From Ixodes scapularis (taxonomy: Eukaryota > Arthropoda > Arachnida > Ixodida > Ixodidae), in assembly GCF_016920785.2 (NCBI RefSeq), contig NW_024609846.1, forward strand, positions 93,390,888 through 93,454,887: a stretch of 64,000 bases of DNA, in the 5' to 3' direction. The position numbers and the translations under genes are program-made. Numbering within the stretch: position 1 is the first letter of the stretch; every line of letters begins with the position of its first letter. Below the pieces are notes generated by a model. The model did not search any database and had not been told where the DNA came from. It saw only the letters and a list, made by a program, of their open reading frames with translations. Shown here piece by piece: positions 45,319-56,402 of this stretch.

Positions 45319-45522
45319 AATACTGCGTGACGCCCGCATGCGTGACGGTCGCCAGCTCCATCCTGAACGCGATGGACCACGAAAAGGACCCTTGCGAAGA
45401 CTTCTACCAATACGCCTGCGGGGGCTGGATCAAGTCCAATCCACTTCCAGATGGCAAGTCCATCTGGGGCACCTTCGGCAAGCTTTGGCAGGAAAACCAA
45501 CTGGTTATGAAGAACGTACTAG
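45319..45522 (+). CDS. M13 metallopeptidase, exon 2: start of ectodomain
   Basis: The acceptor CTATTACAG|AA and donor CTAG|GTGGGT bound this 204-base exon. It encodes YCVTPACVTVASSILNAMD, then DPCEDFYQYACGGWIKSNP, and SIWGTFGKLWQENQL. These are hallmark N-terminal motifs of peptidase family M13, with the cysteines that form the first disulphides and the DFY.YACGGW block. The exon enters in phase 1, matching exon 1, so the junction codon is AAA (Lys). It leaves in phase 1. The alternative acceptor CCACAG at about 45293 gives the wrong frame. Confidence 0.93.
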
Positions 45523-45689
45523 GTGGGTTTCTTGAGCGAACGTTCCTTCATTTTTCTACGCTGGCTTTTTCGCGATCACTGAATGCCTCTCGAGGAACTC
45601 GGTTAAGACAAGGAGGAAGAGCGAAGAGCTCGCGCAGGCCTTCATCGAAATATAAGGACCATTATGAGGGCGGCAGAGCGTCTGTTTCG

Positions 45690-46040
45690 AATGACTGGCC
45701 ACCAGCACGCGCTCGTTGCCTTCCGCCGTGCTTTGGCTGCCAGTGCACACTCTAAGCTGATGACACGCCGAAGTGTTATCAAAAGTAGGAAGCTCGCGCT
45801 GGAGGCGGGAAAACTAAAAGTATTCTCCGGCGTTCTTAATCTGCCTGCGAGTGAAAGTTAAAATCACGCGCTTTCTGGCTGCTGAACGCACGCACATGGA
45901 TGGACAGAGTTAACAAAAACAGTCGATCATCGTATTTTTTTTTTGTCTTGTTTATTGACGTTGACAGGCTACCATAAAACCTACACATACTCGCGCAGAA
46001 CTTCCTGTGGTATTTCAGACAAGCAGTGTCTGAAATACCA
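45690..46040. repeat. Dispersed repeat copy and short hairpin in intron 2
   Basis: TTGCCTTCCGCCGTGCTTTG then CGAAGTGTTATCAAAAGTAG and GGAAGCTCGCGCTGGAGG (45715-45807) recurs at 57796-57866 and partly at 36657-36690. A 13-bp stem GGTATTTCAGACA / TGTCTGAAATACC lies at 46009-46039. Confidence 0.55.
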
Positions 46041-46084
46041 GCATGTACACGAAGAGCCTGCTGCACGCGGAAGAGTACGGCGAT

Positions 46085-46320
46085 GCAAAAAATGCGGGTA
46101 ATTTTTTTATCATCCGCGTTTTCGTATCTGCAGCCTTGTACCTGCTGCACGAGTAGGAATAACATTAGCGCAATCCCGGCGCTTCCCACGCGCTTCGAGC
46201 CTTTCTAAAAATTTACTGCTTGAGGGTTTTTCGATGACGCTCAGCAAGTTTCTAATTGGAACCACATGTTTATTTTCACTAATTAAAAAAAATTTATTCG
46301 TTATCTTTTCATAATTCTTT
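46085..46320 (+). repeat. Partial copy of the repeat nested at 50.3-50.76 kb
   Basis: CAAGTTTCTAATTGGAACCA then TGTTTATTTTCACTAATTAA, with TTGTACCTGCTGCACGAG and CACGCGCTTCGAG upstream, matches 50540-50700 in the same orientation. Confidence 0.6.
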
Positions 46321-47659
46321 TGCTACTTAATGCGTTTTTCCCTGTTTGTAGGAATGTTCTTAAATTATCCGTTGAAACACTCGCGCAGAAAAGCTTTAAG
46401 AATGAAGTATCGTTTAAGGATGGATCACTTTTGGCGCGGTTTGCTTGGCTCCATCCGTTGGCAGAGTCTGCTCCGATCCGGCTTATAGTGAATCAGAGTG
46501 CAGGACGTCGCATCGAAGCCCCGTTATCACTGAGAGCACACGAAGTGACGGCCCGCCACTGATCTATTTATTCGAGAGTGCTTTCGACGCCGTGCGCCAT
46601 TGCAGAGATTAGGCTTTAACGTCCCCATATTGTACCATGGCCACGTGCAGCGTATTTTGGGGAGTCGTGATGCGATAACGTCAATTAAAAATTTTAACCC
46701 GTTTAATCGGCGCCCTTTAGTTGATAAGTAATCGATGAATCGGTCTCGTTCATTTCCCTTCAGAACCTTTTGAAAAGTAAAAAATTACCTTTTTTTATTA
46801 ATTGATAATGGAATAAACAACGCGATACAATTTCGATTGGGAATCAACCTTGATGTGTAGCTGAGATAGGTTCAAAGACACTCAAATTCACATATTATTA
46901 CTTCAGCTGCATGACGTAAAGAGGCTCGTTGATATTCTCCGACAAGAGCGACCTCCTTCGACGGTTCACAAGTGTCTCTGCAGCGCTAAAAGGACGCACA
47001 CTCGCGCGGCGTTGAAGTGGTCGGGATACCCGTAACCTTTTGCACTTGTCTGGAGTTACAAATCTTGACCCCTACAGTTTACTTTAGGTTAAGAATCTAC
47101 CTAAAGTTCGCCTTTTCTACAGGTGTTCTCGTCCACGTCTGTGTGGTGGAACCGTTTATTCTTTAATTTTTTGTTTCGTCAAAATTTTACGGATTAACCG
47201 GTGTAAAAATAATCATGATTAAAGAATTAATCGATAAATCGGTAGGTTAAGTGACCAATTGCCACAAAGAAATGTAATCGAGCATTTTTACTATTACTGC
47301 TTCTTAGATGAATTGGAATATTTATATTTAAAAGTGAAACTTTTGTCACGGGGTTATTTTTACCGAGAAATTCACAAAAGCTGGTCCCCAATACGTTCGC
47401 TGTCTTGCAAGTAGGGTGGAAAGTGTTCACAGGGTTGGCACTCCCGCAGGTGCAGAAGCGTAACCGTGTGAAATTATTTGTTTGTCCGGATCCTTGTGTT
47501 AAAGACCTTTCTAATGGTACTGACGTCCTGCCCGTGCCTCTCTCACTGACACGAAGTATGGGATTATCGTGAGTAGCATTCACCATGTTACAATCACAAG
47601 AAGGTTCATAGTCGTTATGCGAGTTGTATTGGTTTGGTGGTGTTCAGCGGAAGAATGTC
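46321..47659. other. Intron 2, gene-free
   Basis: AT-rich sequence with no supported gene or repeat. The frame at 47227-47586 has no motif. Confidence 0.35.
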
Positions 47660-48020
47660 ATATTTATTTACTTTTCTGCGTCGAGGGCCCGTTTCCGGGT
47701 ATTACACAAATGGAGGGTTTAAATAAAATTTAAAAGTTTTTAAGGACATAAGGAGAACACTAAGATTAAAGAACGTACAGGCATACGATTGAAGCAATAA
47801 CAGAAGTTACAGTTCTTATTACAATTTTACGTCTCATTACTATGATTAATAAAGACAGTGAGCATTTCTTCCAATCTAGCGCTGTTAGTTTCTGTCACTA
47901 TATTATTTGACATGAAATTCCATTCCGCAATTGCAAGTGGCATTTGCGAACGAGACATGAAGCATGAATGAACTTGATTTTGCACAGATTGTCAACTCTG
48001 GTTCACGAACTGACAAATAT
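47660..48020 (-). mobile_element. LINE 3' relic in intron 2
   Basis: On the minus strand one frame reads RSQMPLAIAEWNFMSNNIVT, then SARLEEMLTVFINH and a stop. This is the terminal W-N-x-L type block of a Jockey/CR1 reverse transcriptase. The preceding residues fall in another frame. The 3' UTR on that strand includes ATACCCGGAAACGGGCCCTC and a TAAATAAATA tail at about 47660. It is antisense to the host gene. Confidence 0.65.
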
Positions 48021-48750
48021 GAACCGTTGCAAGATAAACAAAAAATATGTGCGTTTCTGCTTAATACCATCTCCGACTGGTGTGATCATCGCGTCCTCGA
48101 AAGTGGTTCCTCGATTTCTGCTTGAGGACGTTATATCGGTGTCAAGTTTTCGCCGACCGCGACCCTGGCGGTATCACAGCAACAGTGGTTGATGTGGCAA
48201 ATGCCTGTTACACTGCAGGTTGTTCTCCAGCTTGATAGTCCCCGGAAGCTTAGGCAGCCAGGAGTTGGGACACTAAGAGGACAGGGATCCTCGCATTCTC
48301 TCGTGTTTTTTGTTATTTTTGTGGTTTTTTTTTTTTTTTTTCAGAATTGTTACACCCCACCACGAGGATCACGACATAGGACAGCAACACTGTCTGGCTT
48401 TTGTGACGTCATTTATTGGCACATCGTGATGCCTATCGATGCATGGGCGGAATAGGACGCTAGACACACCAGTCGGAGACCTGTTTGAGGCACTGTGGTA
48501 AAAAGCGGCTAGTTTCACACTGCTCAACTAACATTTTTCATTGTCATAACAAAAACAGCTTTTATGTTGGCCCCAGCCGTCCCTTACACCGTGTTTACAT
48601 GATCGGTTGGTTGATCTATTGCTCATCGGAGACCTCCAACAAAATGTATTTGGGATGTCATCAAGATGTGTCTGTTGTTGTCTGGACGAGTTCGTAAGCG
48701 ACGTACGTGGTATATTTGTGTGTCCTACGATTGTGCCGCTTTCTTCCCAG

Positions 48751-48878
48751 AGGACGAGAAGACGGAACTCAAGAGCATGGCCGAGATGAAAGCGCGAACC
48801 TACTACTACTCCTGTCTCGATAAGAACGAAACGGTCGAAGCCCTGGGAAAGAAACCTATCGTCAATCTGCTCGATATC
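48751..48878 (+). CDS. M13 metallopeptidase, exon 3
   Basis: The acceptor TTCTTCCCAG|AG and consensus donor ATC|GTAAGT bound 128 bases. The first two bases complete a Glu codon with the last base of exon 2. The exon encodes DEKTELKSMAEMKARTYYYS, then CLDKNETVEALGKKPI and VNLLDI. The A..K...YY.SC....E.LG.KP pattern is the family's next conserved segment, with a disulphide Cys and a possible N-glycosylation site (NET). It ends in phase 0. A 48528-48893 minus-strand frame is only a shadow. Confidence 0.92.
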
Positions 48879-49130
48879 GTAAGTGTTGTTCATATAAACC
48901 AGGTACTATCACGTCTCTCGTGTTCCCTATAAAAAAATAAGATAGAAAAGAAAGGAGGCTTTAGTTTTAACTTTTAACTTCGCTTATAGAAGCATTTACA
49001 AGAAACTTAAGATGATTCGACTAATTCATCTGCCAAGTACCTGCTTATCAATTCACAAGCCTTTATGTAGTGAAATCACTCATTAATAGTGTGTCGAGTA
49101 GTATAGGTCAACCTGCCGTTTACATACTAT

Positions 49131-49680
49131 ATTAAAGCACGGAATGATTTTAAACGCCTCCCCCAATCCCAAACGTTTGTCCCTTCGTCCGTCCGCGCAT
49201 TTCCCGCTAAATTTAGCGGAGAAATTGATGTCACGTGACCTATACACGAGTTCACTTTTCCCACTGAATTTAGCGGAGAACTTCTATGTGACGTGACATG
49301 ACGTCAACGGACCTGCAGACGAACTCAATTTTCCCGCTAAATTTAGCGAAAAAATTGACGTCACGTGACATATACATTAATTCATATTCGCCACTAAATT
49401 TAGCGAAGAATTTTATGCCACGTGACCTGGCGTCAGGTGATCCATACACCAATGCAGTTTCCCCACTAAATGTAGCCGGAAAATTCACGTCTTTTAATCT
49501 AGGCATCAATTAAGTTTCCCCGCTAAATTTAGCGGGGGAAATCGACGTCACGTGGCCTATACAACCATTCACTTTCCCCGCTAAATCTTGAGGGAAGATA
49601 TACGCCATGTGACTCACCAATTCCTTTACCAATTCCCTACATTGGGTTTTATGCCTTATAGAACTTTAAATGTAAAGGTC
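49131..49680. repeat. AAATTTAGCGG minisatellite block, intron 3 (first)
   Basis: Units of about 55-60 bases combine TTTCCCGCTAAATTTAGCGG, a GAAATTGACGTCACGTGACC block and CTATACACCAATT. About six units are recognisable between 49195 and 49600. The block begins after GCACGGAATGATTTTAAACG and a CCCCCAATCCCAAA run, and ends in a TATAGAACTTTAAATGTAAA tail. Confidence 0.75.
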
Positions 49681-50194
49681 GCTGCCAATTTTTTATTTAT
49701 ACTTTTGTTTGATAAGTTCCTCACCTTGATCGGTCGGTGCTCTCGAATAGAAAAAAAAAACAAAAAAACAAAGCATATACTTTACTATCTTTTAAGTTTG
49801 TCATATTGGACACAAAGAGCGAAACAAAGAGAGAGAGAGGGGGGGGGGGGGGCATTATATCATATTGCCGCGCGCGCAGCTGGCCAAACAGGCTCGTGGA
49901 CGAACGGTTATTGTGACAATATAATGGCCCTCTCACTCTTCCTCGCTTTCTCTCTTTGCGTCCCCTGCCTAACCGGTATGATGGCATCTGGTTTTATTCT
50001 TCAAAGAGAGGCAATTTGCGAGCATTAATACGAGCCCTATGTCGGGTTCATTAAGGCACATAGTTGCACGTTAATGACTCTAGCTTGTACACGTCGGGGG
50101 TTCGATGACATTGGTTCATCAACCCCCCAAGTGCATATACGGAGTCCGAAACGTGACTCTTTCGGAAATTGTTATTCGAAGCCATGGTTTCTTA

Positions 50195-51908
50195 TACAGG
50201 GTGTTTTGTTTTTCTTTTTAAGCTTAACCGATTTTTTTTTTAAGCCGTTAAAACTACACTTACGTGGTCTGTTTGTTCAGGTGAGTTATTCGGCCAAGGG
50301 AAGATAGTCTAGGCGGCTAATCGTAACGACCAGTCGGCTAATTAATTTGAATATATCAATGAACTTTTGATTAGTGAAAATAGACAAATGGTTCCAAATA
50401 GAAACTTTCTGAGTGTAACGCAAACCACTAGATCATTCCTAGAAAGACTTTGAGCGCTAAATGTACCATTGGTGCTGCAGGAACAAGGCTACCGGCGCAA
50501 TTACGCTCCCGCCCGATTTTTCCGTCTGGTAACATAGTCCTCTGCCCCATGCTTGTACCTGTTGCACCAGTGGTACCTTTAGCGCACTACTACGCTTCTC
50601 ACGCGCTCGAAGTATCTCTCAAAAAGTATTCATTTTATGGTTTTCGGTGACGCTGAACAAGTTTCTAATTGGAACCATAAGTCTATTTTTACTAACTAAA
50701 AAGTTAATTAAGAAATTTTACCTAATTAGCCGACTGATCGTTACGATTACTCCCCTATACTATGTACAGTGGCCTAAGTTTTTAATATCAAGCGAGCGTC
50801 GACCGGTGGGACGGCCAGAACTGTGCCGTGGAGAAATGCGGCGTCACGGGAGAGATTAAGCGCGTGCGCATAAAGCTCTTTCTGTTGCGAGCGTTGTCTG
50901 CTAGCTATTCTGTTGACCGCACCCAGCCCTTTTCATTATCTGCTGGCATAGCTAACCGCCTTTAGGCAAAGATCTGAACAGCGCTTGCATTTATTTTCTC
51001 TTTTTTTTTTCGATACTGCTCAGGCACGGCATATACCGCGCGTCACCTCTAGTTAATGTTTTTTTTTTTTTTTTTTTATGTTTGCGTTTATTTTGTGAGC
51101 ACCAACGGAAATGGAATATGCGGTGACGCGACAAACTGACTGCAACGATGCATTGAACTATATACCCGCAAACAATGCTACGAGCCATCAAACTAATCCA
51201 GTGCTTTCACCCTGCCACGTGACATCGTGCTTCCACGTGCAGTTGTGCCCAACAGGAAGGCCACGTGACACGCTATTAGCGACGGATGGGCCAAGATGGC
51301 TCGTAGCGTCGGCTGTGGTACAACGCAAAGTAAAATGGAGTACAGACAGGGTTTCCGCTTATCGTTTTGTATTATCAACTGCGCTGTTGCTTTCGTCATC
51401 TAGCCTATGTAGCTAGGTAGTCACACTTTTCTGTGACCAGCGGGTGCGCGCACATTTTTATGCCTCCTCGAGTGCCCATAGAAACACGGGAACGTGTTGT
51501 GAGAATGTCGATGGGCGGTATGACGCAAAGGGGATAGAGCAACAACAGTCGGAACTATACGGGAACGCATTCCAAGAGGGGCGTATCGGCGATGCACTTC
51601 GACATTGCAAGCGCCCTGCCCTCCTTTGCTTCGGAGCAGGGGATGTGTGCGATCAGCGGAATAGCCTAGCAGACGACGCTCCCACCAGAAAGGGCATTGT
51701 GCGCACGCGCTTAATCTCTACCGTTTCGCCGCACGCCTCCGCGGCACGGCGCTGGCCGTCCCGGCTGTCGACGCTCGCTTGGTATTATTAAAAAAATGGG
51801 CCACTGTACACCTAGTCGTATAACTCACCTGCAAAACCACCAAAAATGTAACTAAAACGTTTTTTTTAAACAAGTATGTTAAGCTTAAAAAGAGCACCCT
51901 GTATATGC
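50195..51908. mobile_element. 1.7-kb element with about 300-bp inverted arms
   Basis: TATACAGGGTGTTTTG, TTTTTAAGCTTAAC and CAGGTGAGTTAT at 50195-50290 are mirrored at 51820-51908. Further inward, CAAGCGAGCGTCGACC, GAGATTAAGCGCGTGCGC and GTTGTCTGCTAGCTATTC (50788-50915) are mirrored by 51630-51785. The left arm is interrupted by a separate foldback (50292-50765) that the right arm lacks. No transposase frame was recognised between the arms. Confidence 0.7.
50292..50765. mobile_element. Foldback repeat nested in the left arm
   Basis: CGGCTAATCGTAACGACCAG, GTGAAAATAGACAAATGG and TTCCAAATAGAAACTTT at 50311-50415 are mirrored by 50655-50750. Removing it restores the continuity seen in the right arm (AGTTAT...GTACAGTGGCC). 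A partial copy lies at 46085-46320. Confidence 0.65.
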
Positions 51909-52189
51909 TAAGCAATTCATTAAATGGTTATGGAGGGGGCACGTAGCTTCAGCTAGCGCTTCACTTACACGAGTGCTCGCGCAGACTAAGCGCTAACTAA
52001 TGACGAATTTTCTTAGTTGGATTTGACGGGGTTTTGAAGCGTTTTTTGTAAGTATCATGAGCGTGCAAGAAAGCGCTAAAATTTACCACTCTAAAAGTGC
52101 GAGCACGGAGAGCTTTCGGATCGCTCTATGTATACCAAGGTATTTCACCATAAAATCTACGCGGCTGTGCGAGATTCCTTTCACAGCGT

Positions 52190-52350
52190 TGCAGTTGTGT
52201 GAATGCATCACTACTGCATCGCGCGGCAGTGATGCACGACCGCACGCCAGTACGATGCTCCTCCAGTTCAAAACGGGGCGGGAAGGGGGGGGGGGGGGGG
52301 GATTAGGGGATTTAAGTATAACCCAGGATCCCTGGGTGCTGCAGCGTCAG
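52190..52350 (-). mobile_element. tRNA-derived SINE, copy 3 (antisense, decayed)
   Basis: The minus strand reads ATCCTGGGTTATACTTAAAT, a C-rich expansion, then AGCATCGTACTGGCGTGCGG and TCGTGCATCACTGCCGCGCG, matching the SINE body at 43.7 and 44.5 kb. The B box is disrupted. Confidence 0.6.
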
Positions 52351-52681
52351 CTTTTGCTCCACGTGCACGGCCTAAACAAACGTAATGCAATCACATTTTT
52401 AGGTATTGCGTATATCGCACACAAATTGTGAATGCAGGTTTCTGAGAAAAAAAAAAAGAAAAGAAGGGAAGAAAATATTTATATTTTTTACGCACGGGAG
52501 GAAGAAGGCAGAAGCAAACCGTCGGGTTGACACTGCTATTCACATATGGCGCCACCTGGTACAAACATTTGAAAGCTTCTTAGAGATGAATATCATGAAG
52601 CAGATCTTGCAGATCTGAGCATGCGCACTAGTGCCACGATATCTGAGTTAGAGTCAACCATGCAATTGATTTTCCCTGTAA

Positions 52682-52704
52682 CCCCCCCCCCCCCCCCCCC
52701 CCCC
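52682..52704 (+). repeat. Poly-C tract
   Basis: About 23 consecutive C, preceded by GTAA. Confidence 0.9.
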
Positions 52705-53580
52705 GCCTCCCCCAACTTGCATCGGAAGTATCGATGGTTTCCTTTGCAGTTTGTTTTCAGAGAACCTACTAGAGCGCTCCCTAAAGACACCTTTGGACAA
52801 AGTTTCACTACATTCAATTCATTGACTTGTTTATACGGCTTTTATTACGACCGAATAGCACTCTGGAACACATTCATGTCGGAAATACACTACAGATGGT
52901 TTCAACGCCAGACACTTCCGAGCGCCGAACACGACTCCTGGGTGTGGCAACCCATGCTAATTTCTGTGCCAGGACAGCGCGGCCGCCGGAAAGAAAGTGA
53001 CCACTTATCGGCTCTGTGACCCGGAGAGCGATTTGACCGAGGGGTTCTAAGGACTGCCGCCGACGCGTAGATGGTTACGAAGATTAGAACGTGTTGCGGC
53101 GGACACACCTGACCTGCCATGCAACTCGGACGCTTGTCGATACTGATGCTTCGATTACAAAACAAGCAGAGGGGGCGATGACGACGATCTAAAAGGTCTC
53201 CCTGATTCCATTGTTCTCACAAAGGATAGCTATAGCTTGACCGGTGTATTGAATCTAGACAGCTAGGTACCTTACTTTCTCTAGGCGCCTTTCATAAGTA
53301 TGTCGTCTCACGCATGTAACTATGTATACAGGTAACTAGGTATACATGTATCTATGTACACAAGTAACCATGAGCCTGACGCCAGAAAAAAAAAATATAT
53401 TCATTGAATTTTTCGGTGAGAGCCATACCGTACGCTGAATCATGGTATAGCATTTGGTGTTAATCGCAAAACTCAATCAGAGTGGTTTAGCATTTTCAGT
53501 GTCAATTTATCTCTAATGAAAGGTAAGGGCACCAGTGATTTGGTTTATACTGAACATTTTAAAGCCACTCGGGACTTCGA
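52705..53580. other. Intron 3, gene-free
   Basis: GTATACA/TATGTACA-like short repeats lie near 53320-53370. No gene is supported, and the frame at 52621-53019 spans the C tract and lacks motifs. Confidence 0.4.
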
Positions 53581-53979
53581 AATACGAAAGTTGACATTAG
53601 GAAGAGAGAAAAAGAACGTCTCAAAACACAGCTAAAGTTTTATTGCGGACAGAACCCTGTATATAAGGGTTGAACAAACTGAAAGATAAAAATGCAGGAA
53701 GGGGCAAGACCCTTCCCCAGTCACAATACTCTCGTTAGACACAAAGGAATGAAACGCCAACGGGCCCCCCCACAATGAAAACCTCAGAGTAATATAGCAG
53801 ACATAACACTCGGAGGGCCGGCCAGAGGGGGCAGACCTATTTGTGGGGAAGAGTTGGGAAGGGTATTTCCCCTTCTTTCACTTTGTTCAACCCTTATTTA
53901 AAAAAGCTATGTCCGCAATAAAAGCCTAGCTCTATTTGAAACGTTCTCATTCTCTTCTCTTGGCGTCAACTTTCGTATT
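53581..53979. mobile_element. 399-bp foldback MITE
   Basis: AATACGAAAGTTGAC at the left is mirrored by GTCAACTTTCGTATT at the right. Arms of about 105 bases share AGCTAAAGTTTTATTGCGGA and AAGGGTTGAACAAA. The central third is not mirrored. Confidence 0.75.
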
Positions 53980-54189
53980 CCTCAGTCTCGGGTTGCTTCA
54001 AGATTATCTCAAACACGGTGGACACTCCGCAGGGAGCTTAAGACTGACTGCAATTCTTGTCCACGTCAGCTTGTATTTTGTATTGTGTGTGCGAGCAAGC
54101 TTAAAGAAAACATTCCATGGGCAGGAGATGCTAATATCAAATCATTTGAAATCCCGACTATTTGTTTTTTAAAACATGACACCTGTTTT

Positions 54190-55105
54190 AGCACTACCCC
54201 CCAATCCCAAAAATTTGCCCGTCCGTCCGTCGGTCCATCCGTCCTTCCGCCCGTCCATGCATTTTCCGCTAAATTTTGCTGTCAAATTGGTGTCACGTGA
54301 CGTCACTTGCCCTATGGGAAAATTGTAAGCACGTGGCCTATACCTCCAGCTCAGTTTCCCCGCGAAATTTAGAGGGAAAATTGACGTCTTCTGACCTAAA
54401 CACCAATCCAGTTTTCCTGCTATATTGCCACGCGCTCGGCGAGCGAGCGCGTGCGTGGCCGAGTGGTTACCGCGCTTGACTTTCGTGCGGAGGCCCAGGG
54501 TTCGATCCCTGGGAGTTACGCGTCTTTTATTTATTCTTTCCGTTTACTGTTCTGGTGAAGTCGAAAACATTGTTGTTTATTCGACGTCGGAATGTTCTAC
54601 GCGTCGAACGTTCTACGCCGATTATTCCAGAAGCTCACGCGTGTACATAAGGGGCTTCGCGTGGCGAGCCAAAGTCAGTCTCGACCCTGCGCTCTACCCT
54701 GCTGTTACGCCGACATCGACGCCTGCGACGCTAACGTTCTTCCATGTTATTTTGGGCACAGATTCGCCCAATTAAACGTTTAGTTTCTCCAGTTAACTCA
54801 CCGCCTCATCCTTTGTAATTCGTGGCGATATTTAGCGGGGGAAATCTACTTCACGTGACCTGCCTGTTACGTGACCTATACAACCATTCAGTTTCCCCGC
54901 GAAATTCAGTGGGAATATATAAGTAACGTGGCACATCGATTCCCTAATCCCATACCTCCCCTCTCTCCCCGTTCTTTCCTCCCTTCCCCCCCCACACACA
55001 CACGCACTCCTAGCAACACCTTCTAGATAACCCTTTAGATGATGTTCCCAGAGTGTCCTCATTTCATGCATTATGAAACTTTAAAAATGAAGTCGCTGGC
55101 ATTTT
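54190..55105. repeat. AAATTTAGCGG minisatellite block, intron 3 (second)
   Basis: It begins with CCCCCCAATCCCAAAAATTT and a GTCCGTCC run, as the 49.1-kb block does. Diverged units lie at 54260-54420 and 54828-54930. A tail TGAAACTTTAAAAATGAAGT follows. The middle is split by a tRNA-like insert and about 300 bases of other sequence. Confidence 0.65.
54449..54522 (+). tRNA. Degenerate tRNA-Glu-like sequence or SINE head
   Basis: TGGCCGAGTGGTTA is a good A box, and GGGTTCGATCCCTGGG a good B box and T stem. The middle GACTTTCGTGCGGAGGCCC resembles the anticodon arm of tRNA-Glu (TTC). However, the T loop is one base short for a full stem, the acceptor stem pairs poorly beyond GCGT/ACGC, and the anticodon stem is imperfect. 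It is probably a tRNA pseudogene or the head of a SINE; a working tRNA is unlikely. Confidence 0.45.
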
Positions 55106-55619
55106 TATAGCTATATTTACAGGAAACTGGTTTCAAGTTCCTACCATAGAACAGTTAAACAAACACGCTGCTTCAAGCTTCGCTAGGGCACCCAGATGCT
55201 AGAGCTCGAGATGGGATTACATTAGTGGTACCGTAGAATGACCTAATTTTGCGAAAATTTTCTGGAAGTAGCGCTACCTGGCCACCAAACTTAATTTTAC
55301 TCTTTGTCAAGATCTCCAGCCAGTTGCACGGACCCGCCTTTTCGCTGATCTCTCGGTTCCCGTTGAACCGTGCGATACTTGGCAGTGGAAGCTGGCTGCT
55401 AAAATAGCGAAGCGAATCAACAAAGGACGTACTGACATAGTTGGCTCCCATGCGAGACCAATGCACACAAATGGCGTTATACGGTCATGCATGGTACGGC
55501 ACGCCGGGGCCATAAATAACCCAATATAAAAAAGCAAAGCGATTAAAAAAGAAAAACTGCCGCGGAAGTTAGCTTTTTGAAGAAACGTAGCTCTATCATT
55601 TTTCCTCGCTTCCTTCGGG

Positions 55620-56325
55620 ACCCTTTAAAACACGGAATGCTTTTCGTACGGAACCCCCAAATCCATAGAGCGGTTGTTCGTTGGTGAATTTACCCACTAA
55701 ATTTATCGGGTGAATTGACGTCACCTGACACCACAACCTGAAATGGTGACGTCACGTAACGTCATATCACGTAACACCGGGACGTTAGATCACGTGACAC
55801 GTCATACGACCCCAGGTCACGTGACATCAGTTTATCCACTAAATATGGCCGAGAAATTGACCACCTAAAAAAGCGCCAAAAAACAGAAGGACGAGGAAGT
55901 AACCGGACAAGAGCTCACTCGCAACTGGTTTTTATTTGTGAAAACTAATCACATGATTAGTTTTCACAAATAAAAACCAATTGGGAGTGCTTTCTTGTCC
56001 ATGTGATTAGTTTTCACAAATAAAAACCAGTTGCGAGTGCGCTCTTGTCTGTCTACTTCCTCGTCCTTGTGTTTTTTTAGGTGATCATGAACCAATTGGC
56101 CCAAATTGCTACCTTAATGAGAAGTGGACGTCACCTGATACCACAATTTTACACCGGGACGACAATTTCTCCGCTAAATTTAGCGGCGAACTTGACCATG
56201 TGACGTCATGTGACGTGACACCGAGAAGTTACATCACGTGAGCGATTCAGGTGACCTCAAGTCACGTGACTTCATGGTCCCACGTGAACAAATACGTTGT
56301 TCCTCACTCCCTGAAAGGACCGTTT
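55620..56325. repeat. TGACGTCA/GTCACGTGAC minisatellite block, intron 3 (third)
   Basis: AACACGGAATGCTTTT starts the block like the one at 49131. Variants of CACTAAATTTATCGGGTGAA, GGTGACGTCACGTAACG and GTCACGTGACATCA follow. After a foldback insert (55862-56083) it resumes with CTCCGCTAAATTTAGCGGCG near 56168 and ends just before exon 4. Confidence 0.65.
55862..56083. mobile_element. Foldback MITE with three arm copies
   Basis: CACCTAAAAAA at the left and TTTTTTAGGTG at the right are perfect inverted complements. The arms share AGGACGAGGAAGTA, GACAAGAGC and CGCAACTGGTTTTTATTTGT. An extra internal inverted piece (GATTAGTTTTCACAAATAAA, then CCAATTGGGAGTG) makes one arm sequence occur three times. 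Confidence 0.8.
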
Positions 56326-56402
56326 AATGTTTTTTAACCATATTTCACTCCATCGTAGGACCTGGAAGACAGAGGTATGTGTCTGCTTCTTAATTCCTAC
56401 AG

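Noticed and set aside
51444..51791. 115-codon ORF
   Set aside because: Falls within the right arm of the long inverted element at 50195-51908, whose mirrored left arm is not open in the same frame.
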